Positions 45,569 through 53,123 of a DNA stretch of 64,000 bases are shown here, piece after piece. Source of the DNA: Actinoplanes sp. KI2. GTDB lineage: Bacteria; Actinomycetota; Actinomycetes; Mycobacteriales; Micromonosporaceae. The position numbers and the translations under genes were made by a program. Each line of letters begins with the position of its first letter. Within the stretch, counting starts at the first letter, position 1. The DNA is taken from contig NZ_JAOSZE010000009.1 in the NCBI RefSeq assembly GCF_025630775.1, positions 179,437-243,436 of the forward strand. The letters run 5' to 3'. Under the pieces are notes generated by a model. It was not told the origin of the DNA and searched no databases. It worked only from the letters and a program-made list of their open reading frames with translations.

Positions 45569-45994
45569 GGCAGGATCCTGCTACCGGTGTTGGGACGCAG
45601 CAAGGTTCGGCGCGACAATCCTGACCATCGACCGACCCGTACGCTCCCGCGTATCTACCTTTCGGCCGACACCATGACGAGAAGCGCAGTGAACCCAGCC
45701 ATGGCCTGCGCAGCTGCCGTCCGAAGCTAATCGCCCGCCAGCACCTTGACAGAGCGCCTGGCCGCGGCGCCGGGCTCCACCGGCCAGCCCGGTTCTGAAC
45801 TGCCACGGCAGCGCCGAGCCCATCCGGCAGGAGCGGTGACGAGGTAAGGCCGGGACTATCTGTGGCAGGCCGCGAAATGGCTCGATCCCCGGGACCGGGC
45901 TGACCACCATCGCCGATCACTCGTCGTGGTGAACGGTGGCGACGGCGCCGCGCGCGAGCCGTACTGTGGCTTTCACCGAGAATCCGGAGGCCAC
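45569..45994. other. about 425 bp without a supported gene
   Basis: I see no open frame here with protein-like composition, a ribosome-binding site and family resemblance. Frames that do stay open are Arg/Pro-rich or lack start sites. No strong hairpin or operator stands out. The last 15 bases hold the GGAGG of the following monooxygenase gene. It may be a decayed region. Confidence 0.5.
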
Positions 45995-46297
45995 ATGTCC
46001 GTCGTCATGATCCTGCGCATCAAGGCCGACCCGAATACGCTCGAAACCTTCGCCAACGCGCACGCCGAATTGATGAACAGTATCGCCGACGCCGGCAAGG
46101 CGGCGGGCGCCACCCGGCACTGTTTCGCCGCCGGCGACGGCGAGGTCCTGGTGCTCGACGAATGGCCGGACGAGGCGACGTTCCAGCGCTTCTTCGACAG
46201 CCGGCCCGAAATCCCGGGAATCATGCAAGCGGCCGGTGCCCAGGGCGCACCGGAGATATCCTTTTATCGCAAGCTCGACACGCCCGACCAGTTCTAG
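45995..46297 (+). CDS. antibiotic biosynthesis monooxygenase (ABM)-domain protein
   Basis: 100 residues from ATG 45995 with GGAGG four bases upstream. The single-domain ferredoxin-like fold of ABM/dimeric alpha-beta barrel proteins is suggested by SVVMILRIKADPNTLETFAN, CFAAGDGEVLVLDEWPDE and FQRFFDSRPEI. Members oxidise polycyclic substrates without cofactor, degrade haem, or act as small stress proteins; there is no context here to choose. A stand-alone gene. Confidence 0.78.
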   Translation: MSVVMILRIKADPNTLETFANAHAELMNSIADAGKAAGATRHCFAAGDGEVLVLDEWPDEATFQRFFDSRPEIPGIMQAAGAQGAPEISFYRKLDTPDQF

Positions 46298-46418
46298 CCG
46301 ACCGCCGAATTGCTCTGGCAAATGGGAAAGTTCAGACCGGACGCCGCGTAACTCAAAGCGCTGGTGCGGTGTTGTCCGTACCGAGACGCCGACGCCGGAC
46401 CCGGAGGGCTACACCACG

Positions 46419-46829
46419 ATGAAACGCGGAATCACACGCCGAGGCATGGCGACCCTGGTCGCCCTGGGTGTCATCACGGCGTTCGCGCCGGCCGCCCCGG
46501 TCGCTGCCGCGCCGATCCTGGCCAACACGATCGTGCTGGACCGCTCGGGCGGCTTCGCGGGGGGCCAGGTCACGTTCGTGGTCGACCGCTCGACCGTCGG
46601 CGGTGAGGAGCCGCGGCGGATGGCCGGCAGCCCCGAGTTCCAGCGGCTGCGCAGTTCCTACCAGCCCGATAATGCCTGCTGCGACCGCTTCTCCTACCGG
46701 CTCACGGTCAGCTACGTCGGCGGTTACCGCAAGACCGTCTCGACCGTCCAGGGCACGACCGCACCGCAGATCCTGTGGGACGTGATCAGCGCGGTCGAGC
46801 GGGTCGGCACCCGTACGTCGTCGCGCTGA
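46419..46829 (+). CDS. small secreted protein of unknown function
   Basis: 136 residues from ATG 46419 with GGAGGG ten bases upstream. A signal peptide is clear: KRGITRRGMATLVALGVITA then AFAPAAPVAAAP, with cleavage near residue 31. The mature part (about 105 residues) has an NACCDRF segment and a beta-rich VSYVGGYRKTVSTVQG. The pattern, including a QRLRSSYQPDN segment, resembles small protease-inhibitor-like or putative secreted actinomycete proteins, but I do not recognise the family. Convergent with the DUF4185 protein gene, 13 bases apart. Confidence 0.7.
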   Translation: MKRGITRRGMATLVALGVITAFAPAAPVAAAPILANTIVLDRSGGFAGGQVTFVVDRSTVGGEEPRRMAGSPEFQRLRSSYQPDNACCDRFSYRLTVSYVGGYRKTVSTVQGTTAPQILWDVISAVERVGTRTSSR

Positions 46830-46842
46830 CCGACCGGCTCGG

Positions 46843-48780
46843 TCACCGCGACGGCGTGACCGAGGGCGACGGCGCGGGCAGGGTGACGCGGACCGACCGG
46901 CTGGGCGGCCCTTCGGCGCCGTTGCGCACCGCGGTCACCCGGAAGTCGTACACGTGCCCATTGGTCAGCAGGCCCGCGGCCGCCTTCGGCTCGTCGAGCA
47001 GGAAGGCGCCCCGGGTGTACGCCGTCTGGCCGGCCGTCACGTCCCGGTAGTACATCCGGTAGTAGGGGGCATTGCCGCGCCAGGTGAGGTCGGCCCGGCC
47101 GTCGCCGGGGACGACCGTCAGGCCGGTGGGCGCGGGCGGCGCCGCGTACCGGGCGGTGACCCGCACCGTCCGCGACGGCCCGGACTCCCCCGCCGGGCCG
47201 ATCGCGGTGATCCGGAACTCGTACGCGTGGCCGTGCAGCAGCGGCACGGTGGTGAAGCCGCCCGGATCGTCGATCGGGTAGTCGGCCCGCCGCCACGGCC
47301 CACCGGACCCCGCGTCCCGCTGGTACAGCCAGTACCAGAGGTGCGCGCCGGGGTCGTCCCAGGTCAGCGCGATCCGCCCGGACGAGAGCGCCCGCGCCCG
47401 CAGGCCGGACGGCACCTGCGGCCTGGTGCGGGTGGCGGTCACCGCGGCGGAGAGCTCGCTGTCATCGGCGGCGACCCGGAACTCGTAGGTATGGCCCTCC
47501 TTGAGCTGCCCGGCGTCGGCCTCGGTGCCGGTGACCGGCTCCGGCCGGCGCGCCGGGTGGGTCTGCCCGATGGTGAGGTCGCGCTCGTAGACCCAGTACC
47601 GGGTGGCGCCGGGGACCGCCTTCCAGCGCAGCCTGGGGTGCACGTCGTTGACGGCCGCGACGAGGCCGGCCGGGGCCGTGCCGGCGGCCGGCCGCGGCGG
47701 CCAGGCGACCTCGACGAAGCGGGGCCGGTAGACCCGGGCATCGCGGTACGCGGTGTCGGCGTCCAGGCTGTTCACGTTGTACGAGATCAGCAGCCGGCCG
47801 GGGCGGGCCAGCTCCGGGTGCAGCCGGGCGTCGTACGCGAGCGGCTCCTCCGGCGTGTGGAGCTGCACCGGGCCCGCCCATGGGCCGGCCGGCGTGGCCG
47901 AGGTATAGGCCACGATGGCCGGGTCGAACGGCAGGTTGCCCTCGGTGGTCACCAGCACGTAGCGATCGCCGGCGCGCTGCACCGAGAAGCCGGTGTCGAC
48001 CCCGCTGAGCAGCCGCGCGGACCGCTGCGCCCGGGCGGTCCAGCCGGTGCCGTCCCAGAACTCCCAGGCGGCGGCCGGGTCGCGGGCGCGGGCCAGATGG
48101 GCGAAGCGGAGCGCGTCGCCGGTGCGCTCCGAGCCGTACACGTACGTGTATTCGCCCTCCTGCAGCACCGCGGCGCCCCACGCGATCGTGTCGCCCAGCG
48201 GCAGGTCGGTGACGTTCTTCAGCCGCAGGCCGGGCAGCGCGAAGGTGGCCAGTGCCGACCCGGTGAGCGTGAAGTCCCACGGCCCGGCGCCGTGCCGGTG
48301 GTAGCGGTTGTAGAAGACCTGCAGCGCCCCGCCGGCGACGACGCCGGTCTGCGCCCAGTAGTAGTCGTCGCCGGCCGGCCCGACCAGCGGCTTCGGCCCG
48401 GCCTCCGGACCGCCGTGCAGCGTCCGCGTCAGGGTCGCGCCCTCCTGCACCACGATCGTGTTGTGCACGAACGGCGAATCGCGGGGCCGGGTGTGGTCGG
48501 CCGCGACGTTTCCCAGGTACGTGTCGGAGAACAGCCACGCCACCCGGCCGTCGGGCAGCGCGACGGACGCCGTGTTGTCGCCGCCGGTCCACCCGCCGCC
48601 GCCGTCGGCGTACCGCTGGAACATGGCCGTGAGATCGGCGGCCGCGAACCTCGGCGCGGCCGGCGGTGCCGTCGTGGACGGCGCCGACGCCGGTGCTTTC
48701 GCTCCGGACCGCGCCAGCGCCAGCAACCCGAGCGCCAGGCAACCGGCCATCACGGCCGTTACCCAGTACCGGGCCCTCAT
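46843..48780 (-). CDS. exported DUF4185 protein with C-terminal fibronectin type III repeats
   Basis: 645 residues from ATG 48780. An N-terminal hydrophobic signal (WVTAVMAGCLALGLLALARS) with a Cys suggests a lipoprotein or signal anchor. Residues about 45-365 form a beta-propeller-like DUF4185 domain (DGRVAWLFSDTYLGNVA, GDTIAWGAAVLQEGEYTYVY, RLLISYNVNS). Three fibronectin type III-like modules follow, each ending GHTYEFRVAADD or GHAYEFRITAIG or GHVYDFRVTAVR. The layout suits cell-surface carbohydrate binding or hydrolysis. No catalytic residues can be named. Confidence 0.8.
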   Translation of the reverse strand: MRARYWVTAVMAGCLALGLLALARSGAKAPASAPSTTAPPAAPRFAAADLTAMFQRYADGGGGWTGGDNTASVALPDGRVAWLFSDTYLGNVAADHTRPRDSPFVHNTIVVQEGATLTRTLHGGPEAGPKPLVGPAGDDYYWAQTGVVAGGALQVFYNRYHRHGAGPWDFTLTGSALATFALPGLRLKNVTDLPLGDTIAWGAAVLQEGEYTYVYGSERTGDALRFAHLARARDPAAAWEFWDGTGWTARAQRSARLLSGVDTGFSVQRAGDRYVLVTTEGNLPFDPAIVAYTSATPAGPWAGPVQLHTPEEPLAYDARLHPELARPGRLLISYNVNSLDADTAYRDARVYRPRFVEVAWPPRPAAGTAPAGLVAAVNDVHPRLRWKAVPGATRYWVYERDLTIGQTHPARRPEPVTGTEADAGQLKEGHTYEFRVAADDSELSAAVTATRTRPQVPSGLRARALSSGRIALTWDDPGAHLWYWLYQRDAGSGGPWRRADYPIDDPGGFTTVPLLHGHAYEFRITAIGPAGESGPSRTVRVTARYAAPPAPTGLTVVPGDGRADLTWRGNAPYYRMYYRDVTAGQTAYTRGAFLLDEPKAAAGLLTNGHVYDFRVTAVRNGAEGPPSRSVRVTLPAPSPSVTPSR

Positions 48781-48823
48781 CCGTCCACAATATCCATGAC
48801 CGGGGCCGGGCCGAAGTGTCCGA

Positions 48824-49027
48824 TCAGGACGCGGTGGCCCCATGGTCGTCGGCGTGGGTCAGCATGGACGTCATCGCGTGGGCGTACTGCTCCGCGGCCG
48901 AGGCGGTCGCGGCGGCGACCTGGAGGCGCTCGCCCGGCATGGCGGCACGACGGCTGGCAAGCTCCTGGCGCAGCGCTTGCAGCTCGGACAGATGACAGTC
49001 CAGAAGGTTCAGGATCTCGCCGTGCAT
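48824..49027 (-). CDS. small helical hypothetical protein
   Basis: 67 residues from ATG 49027, seven bases after AGGGGG. The sequence (MHGEILNLLDCHLSELQALR, QELASRRAAMPGERLQVAAA) is strongly helical and probably coiled. No family recognised. The upstream gap holds a long palindrome shared with the divergent channel gene. Confidence 0.6.
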   Translation of the reverse strand: MHGEILNLLDCHLSELQALRQELASRRAAMPGERLQVAAATASAAEQYAHAMTSMLTHADDHGATAS

Positions 49028-49080
49028 CCGGTGCCCCCTCATCCTGGTCGCGGCACAGGAAACCCCACGTCCAACATCAC

Positions 49081-49107
49081 GTAACCAAACGTTGTACGTT
49101 AGGTGAC
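49081..49107. promoter_or_regulatory. 27-bp palindromic operator candidate
   Basis: GTAACC-a-AACGT-TGT-ACGTT-a-GGTGAC: an inverted repeat centred at 49094, 10 of 12 paired positions matching, in a relatively AT-rich patch. It lies 54 bases before the small-protein gene start and 126 bases before the formate/nitrite-channel gene, so it could control both. Regulator unknown. Confidence 0.55.
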
Positions 49108-49232
49108 CCCGCGGATAGGTTACCGACCGAGATCCACGGCTGCCAACATCCCGGCGGCGCCGTCCCATTTTGCGGACACCCGGCCTGGCCAATCCGGCCC
49201 GGTACGCGGGTACGGGGTCCTACCATACGAGC

Positions 49233-50105
49233 GTGGCCACGGCCGGCGGCCCCGAGCCGTTCATGCTCAGCCCAGCACAGATGGCCCGGGCGGCCGAGGA
49301 CGCCGCGTACGCCAAGGCGACCGGCCGGCCGGCGAAATCGTTCCTGCTCGGCCTCACCGCCGGCGGCTACATCGCGCTGGGCTTCGTTTTCTACACCACC
49401 AGTCAGGTCGGGGCGGCCGCCCTGACCTGGTCGGGCGGGGCTCGCATCGTGGGCGGTGTCGTGTTCGCCACCGGGCTGGTGCTGGTCGTGCTGACCGGCG
49501 CGGAGTTGTTCACGTCCTCGACGCTCACCCTCACCGCGCGGGCCAGCGGGCGCATCACGTGGGGCCAGCTGTTCACCAACTGGGGCATCGTCTACGTCGC
49601 GAACTTCCTGGGGGCGCTGACGATGGTCGCCCTCGTGTTCGTCAGCGGCACCTGGCACAACGCGAACGGCGGCTGGGGAGCCGTGGTGCTCAAGACCTCG
49701 CTGGCGAAGCTGCAGCACAGCTTCCTCGAGGCCTTCACGCTCGGCATCCTGTGCAACCTGATGGTGTGCCTGGCGGTCTGGGCCGCCTACTCGGGCCGCA
49801 CCACCACCGACAAGATCCTCGCCGTCACCATGCCCATCGCGCTGTTCGTCTCGTCGGGCTTCGAACACTCGGTGGCCAACATGTTCCTGGTGCCGCTCGG
49901 CCTGCTGATCAAGAACCACGCCGGCGCGGGCTTCTGGAGCGGCGCCGGGCTCGCCAAGGGCGACTTCGCGGATCTCACCTGGTCCCACTTCCTGCTGGGC
50001 AACCTGGTGCCGGTCACCCTGGGAAACATCGTCGGCGGGGGCGTGATGATCGGCATTCTCTACTGGACCATCTTTCACTACATCGACAAACCGACCGACG
50101 AGTGA
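49233..50105 (+). CDS. formate/nitrite transporter (FNT) family channel
   Basis: 290 residues from GTG 49233, only six bases after a TACCAT box, so a leaderless transcript is likely. Six hydrophobic segments with the FNT pattern: FLLGLTAGGYIALGFVFYTT, VLTGAELFTSS, NWGIVYVANFLGAL, NLMVCLAVWAAYS and the conserved central-pore His in GFEHSVANMF. The family passes formate, nitrite or hydrosulfide as a pentameric channel. Substrate cannot be told. HxlR gene follows convergently, with its stop adjacent (0 bases between). Confidence 0.92.
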   Translation: MATAGGPEPFMLSPAQMARAAEDAAYAKATGRPAKSFLLGLTAGGYIALGFVFYTTSQVGAAALTWSGGARIVGGVVFATGLVLVVLTGAELFTSSTLTLTARASGRITWGQLFTNWGIVYVANFLGALTMVALVFVSGTWHNANGGWGAVVLKTSLAKLQHSFLEAFTLGILCNLMVCLAVWAAYSGRTTTDKILAVTMPIALFVSSGFEHSVANMFLVPLGLLIKNHAGAGFWSGAGLAKGDFADLTWSHFLLGNLVPVTLGNIVGGGVMIGILYWTIFHYIDKPTDE

Positions 50106-50498
50106 TCAGCGGCCGTCGTACGAGAGTCGTGCCCGCTCGACGTCGTCCTGGTGCTCCCGGCCCCACGCGCGGATCGCGTTCAGCGGTTCGAGCAGGGACC
50201 GGCCGAGATCGGTGAGGTCGTACTCCACTCCCGGCGGCACCGAGGGCAGCACCCGCCGATCGACCAACCCGTCCCGCTCCAGACTGCGCAGCGTCTGGGT
50301 CAGCATCTTCTCGCTGACGCCGGCGCAGGCCGCGCGCAACTCCCCGAAGCGTTTGCCGCCGCCCGCGAGACTTTCCAGGAGCGCGACGGTCCACCGATCC
50401 GCCAGCCGGCCGAGCGTCTGCCGGGTCGGACACGTCGTCGGACAGTCGGCGTCGGCTCCCACCGGAAGCCGTGAGCCGGCTCGAAACCTGATCGCCAT
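50106..50498 (-). CDS. HxlR-family transcriptional regulator
   Basis: 130 residues from ATG 50498. A winged helix of HxlR type: DCPTTCPTRQTLGRLADRW, TVALLESLAGGGKRFGELRA, SEKMLTQTLRSLERDGLVDR and EYDLTDLGRSL. The DCP..C pair near the N-terminus (residues about 17-22) is the redox-sensing Cys site in some members. Divergent from the MBL-fold hydrolase gene with a 96-base gap that contains an ACTTGTAAGT palindrome, a common HxlR-type box. Confidence 0.9.
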   Translation of the reverse strand: MAIRFRAGSRLPVGADADCPTTCPTRQTLGRLADRWTVALLESLAGGGKRFGELRAACAGVSEKMLTQTLRSLERDGLVDRRVLPSVPPGVEYDLTDLGRSLLEPLNAIRAWGREHQDDVERARLSYDGR

Positions 50499-50543
50499 GA
50501 CGCGGTCAACCCTATGTGCCGGCCGGGCACCGCGCCAAAGCTG

Positions 50544-50553
50544 ACTTGTAAGT
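50544..50553. promoter_or_regulatory. HxlR-type operator half in the divergent gap
   Basis: ACTTGTAAGT is a near-palindrome (8 of 10), followed by GCGTTCTTG, giving the CTTGTAAGTGCGT.CTTG pattern common before HxlR-controlled genes. It lies between the regulator and the hydrolase gene, about 45 bases before each start. Confidence 0.6.
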
Positions 50554-50594
50554 GCGTTCTTGTGGAGCCGGCCCCGCGACCCGACAGTGGCCTC

Positions 50595-51404
50595 ATGATG
50601 CTGGGACAGACGCTGGTCGAGTTCGTGCCCGACGGTCAGGTGGTGGGCCGCGGCACGGATTTCTTTCCGGGCAGCGATTGGACGCCGTACCAAGACTTGC
50701 TGGATGACGAAGGACGGATGGTCGCGAACGTCGGCTCGTTCCTGATTCGGACCGCGGGGCACGTGGTTCTCGTCGACCTCGGGCTGGGTCCGGGCGGCGC
50801 GTTGCTCGACAACCTCGAAGCACTCGGCGTCGCGCCGTCGAACGTGGACTTCGTCGTCCTCACCCACCTGCACCGGGACCACGTCGGCTGGACCGGCGCG
50901 TTCCCGAGAGCGCAGCACCTGGTCGACCGGCGCGAGTGGGACTACTGGTGCGCCCACCCCGGGGGTGTCGGCCCGGATCCCGACCGGGTGCTGACGCCGA
51001 TGGCGCGCCGGGTCGCGTCCCTCGAGGAGGTGCCCAGGGGCATCCGGCCGATCGCCACGCCCGGCCACACACCCGGCCACACGAGCCTGCTGATCTCCGA
51101 CCCGGACACCGCGGACCGCATCCTCATCCTGGGCGATCTTCTGCACACCAGGGCCCAATTCGCCGAGCCGACCTGGCGGTTCCGCTCCGACGCCGACCCC
51201 GGCCAGGCAATCCGGCGCCGCGTCGACCTCCTCGCGCGGTACCGCGACGGCCGGACGATCCTGGCCGGCGGTCACTTCTCGGGCGACGCCTTCGGCGAGA
51301 GCGAGAACGAGAACGAGAGCGAGAGCAAGAACGAGAGCGAGAGCGAGAGCGAGAAAAATCCGGTTTCGGAGACCACTTGCCAGCCCTCTATTACCGGGCA
51401 GTAA
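50595..51404 (+). CDS. MBL-fold metallo-hydrolase with Ser/Glu/Asn tail
   Basis: 269 residues; ATG at 50595 is followed by another ATG. The metallo-beta-lactamase metal motif is intact: THLHRDHVGW with His91, His93, Asp95, His96, then GHTPGHTSLL and GDLLHTRA. Members hydrolyse lactones, thioesters and other substrates with Zn. After the catalytic domain a 20-residue low-complexity tail of SE/NE repeats (about 234-253) precedes the C-terminus. It is divergent from the HxlR gene, its likely repressor. Confidence 0.88.
   Translation: MMLGQTLVEFVPDGQVVGRGTDFFPGSDWTPYQDLLDDEGRMVANVGSFLIRTAGHVVLVDLGLGPGGALLDNLEALGVAPSNVDFVVLTHLHRDHVGWTGAFPRAQHLVDRREWDYWCAHPGGVGPDPDRVLTPMARRVASLEEVPRGIRPIATPGHTPGHTSLLISDPDTADRILILGDLLHTRAQFAEPTWRFRSDADPGQAIRRRVDLLARYRDGRTILAGGHFSGDAFGESENENESESKNESESESEKNPVSETTCQPSITGQ
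51296..51354 (+). repeat. 6-bp tandem repeat in the hydrolase tail
   Basis: About ten GAGAGC/GAGAAC hexamers encode the Ser/Glu/Asn tail. Purine-rich on the + strand, it contrasts with the flanking GC-rich codons. Slippage would change the tail length by two residues at a time. Confidence 0.85.
51391..51404. promoter_or_regulatory. TTAC-N6-GTAA palindrome upstream of acyl-CoA dehydrogenase
   Basis: TTAC-cgggca-GTAA, a small perfect palindrome that ends at the stop codon of the hydrolase gene and lies about 35 bases before the acyl-CoA dehydrogenase start. Similar symmetric AT-rich boxes are operators for TetR-type fatty-acid regulators in actinomycetes. It could control the dehydrogenase. 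Confidence 0.4.
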
Positions 51405-51437
51405 CTTAGACCCGAGACGCTACTGGAGGGCCGGCCC

Positions 51438-53123
51438 ATGATCTTCAACCCGCGTACGTACGACCCCACGCACCTCGACGCCGAGTCGCGGCGGCTGCTG
51501 CGCGCGACTGTCGACTTCTTCGAGGAGCGCGGCAAGAAGGCGCTCATGGCCAGCTACATCGACCGGGCCTGGTATTCCGACTTTCTCGACTTCGCGGCGA
51601 AGGAGGGCCTGTTCGCGACATTCCTGACGCCGTCGGCCGACGACCCGCAGAAGCGCTGGGACACCGCGCGCAACGCCGCGCTCAGCGAGATCCTCGGCTT
51701 CTACGGCCTCGACTACTGGTACACGTGGCAGGTCACGGTGCTCGGCCTCGGCCCGGTCTGGCAGAGCGCCAACCCCGCGGCCCGGGCGCACGCCGCCCGG
51801 CTGCTCGCCGACGGGCACGTGATGGCGTTCGGCCTGTCCGAGCGCGGCCACGGCGCCGACATCTACGCCACCGACATGGTGCTCACGCCCTCGCCCGACG
51901 GCGGCTACGTCGCCAACGGCACCAAGTACTACATCGGCAACGGCAACGTCGCCGGCCTCGTCTCGGTGTTCGGCCGCACCCCCGACGGCTACGTCTTCTT
52001 CGGCGCCGACAGCCGGCACCCGGCCTACCACCTGATCACGAACGTCGTGAACAAGCAGATGTACGTGAGCACCTTCGAGCTGCGCGACTACCCGGTGCGG
52101 GAGCAGGACATCCTGCACACCGGGCAGGCCGCGTTCGACGCCGCGCTCAACACCGTCAACGTCGGCAAGTTCAACCTGTGCACGGCCGCGATCGGCATCT
52201 GCGAGCACGCCATGTACGAGGCGGTCACCCATGCCCACCGGCGGATGCTCTACGGCAAGCCGGTCACCGACTTCGCGCACGTGCGGCGGGAGCTTTCCGA
52301 CGCGTACGTCCGCCTGGTCGGTATGAAGCTCTTCAGCGACCGGGCCGTGGACTATTTCCGGTCGGCCGGTCCCGACGACCGCCGCTATCTGCTGTTCAAC
52401 CCGATGACCAAGATGAAGGTCACCACCGAGGGCGAGAAGGTCATCGACCTGATGTGGGACGTGATCGCGGCCAAGGGCTTCGAGAAGGACACCTACTTCG
52501 ACAAGGCCGCCATGGACATCCGCGGCCTGCCGAAGCTCGAGGGCACCGTGCACGTCAACCTGGCGCTGATCCTCAAGTTCATGCCGAACTACCTGTTCGA
52601 CCCGATCGAGCTGCCGCCGGTGCCGACCCGGCACGACGCCGCCGACGACGAGTTCCTGTTCCGCCAGGGCCCGGCGCGGGGGCTCGGCGGAATCCGGTTC
52701 CACGACTGGCGGATCGCCTACGACAAGCACGCCGATCTGCCGAACGTGGCCCGTTTCCGGGAGCAGGCCGACGGCTTCCGCACGCTGCTGCGCGACCACG
52801 CGCCGAGCGCGGACCAGCAGAAGGACCTCGACTTCCTGCTGGCCGTCGGCCACCTGTTCGCGCTGATCGTCTACGGCCAGCTGATCCTCGAGCAGGCCGA
52901 GCTGACCGGCCTCGACCCGGTCCTGCTCGACGAGATCTTCGCGGTGCTGATCCGGGACTTCTCCGGGTACGCGACGGAGCTGCACGGCAAGACCGCGACC
53001 ACCGACGAGCAGGCGGCCTGGGCCCTGGCCCACCTGCGCCGGCCGGTCGCGGACGACGCCCGTACGGCGCAGGTGTGGCAGCAGGTGCTCGCGCTGGTCG
53101 GCGCGTACGAGATGAAGCCTTAG
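51438..53123 (+). CDS. acyl-CoA dehydrogenase family protein (long form)
   Basis: 561 residues from ATG 51438, preceded by a GGAGGG about 9-10 bases before. It belongs to the acyl-CoA dehydrogenase superfamily: FGLSERGHGADIYATDMVL, NGTKYYIGNGN, LCTAAIGICEHAMYEAVTHAH, with an extra C-terminal region of about 150 residues (DFLLAVGHLFALIVYGQLIL). The longer form has no recognisable catalytic Glu motif of the usual ACAD type, so the active base is unclear. Similar long-form members occur in fatty-acid and secondary metabolism. Its stop abuts that of the convergent regulator. Confidence 0.8.
   Translation: MIFNPRTYDPTHLDAESRRLLRATVDFFEERGKKALMASYIDRAWYSDFLDFAAKEGLFATFLTPSADDPQKRWDTARNAALSEILGFYGLDYWYTWQVTVLGLGPVWQSANPAARAHAARLLADGHVMAFGLSERGHGADIYATDMVLTPSPDGGYVANGTKYYIGNGNVAGLVSVFGRTPDGYVFFGADSRHPAYHLITNVVNKQMYVSTFELRDYPVREQDILHTGQAAFDAALNTVNVGKFNLCTAAIGICEHAMYEAVTHAHRRMLYGKPVTDFAHVRRELSDAYVRLVGMKLFSDRAVDYFRSAGPDDRRYLLFNPMTKMKVTTEGEKVIDLMWDVIAAKGFEKDTYFDKAAMDIRGLPKLEGTVHVNLALILKFMPNYLFDPIELPPVPTRHDAADDEFLFRQGPARGLGGIRFHDWRIAYDKHADLPNVARFREQADGFRTLLRDHAPSADQQKDLDFLLAVGHLFALIVYGQLILEQAELTGLDPVLLDEIFAVLIRDFSGYATELHGKTATTDEQAAWALAHLRRPVADDARTAQVWQQVLALVGAYEMKP

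Noticed and set aside
45581..45910. 109-codon minus-strand frame upstream of the ABM protein
   Set aside because: No ribosome-binding site, odd composition and no family resemblance; left as part of a gene-free stretch.
51296..51354. Short direct repeats as a CRISPR or origin iteron
   Set aside because: Hexamers are in-frame codons of the MBL hydrolase tail; no spacers, no replication genes.
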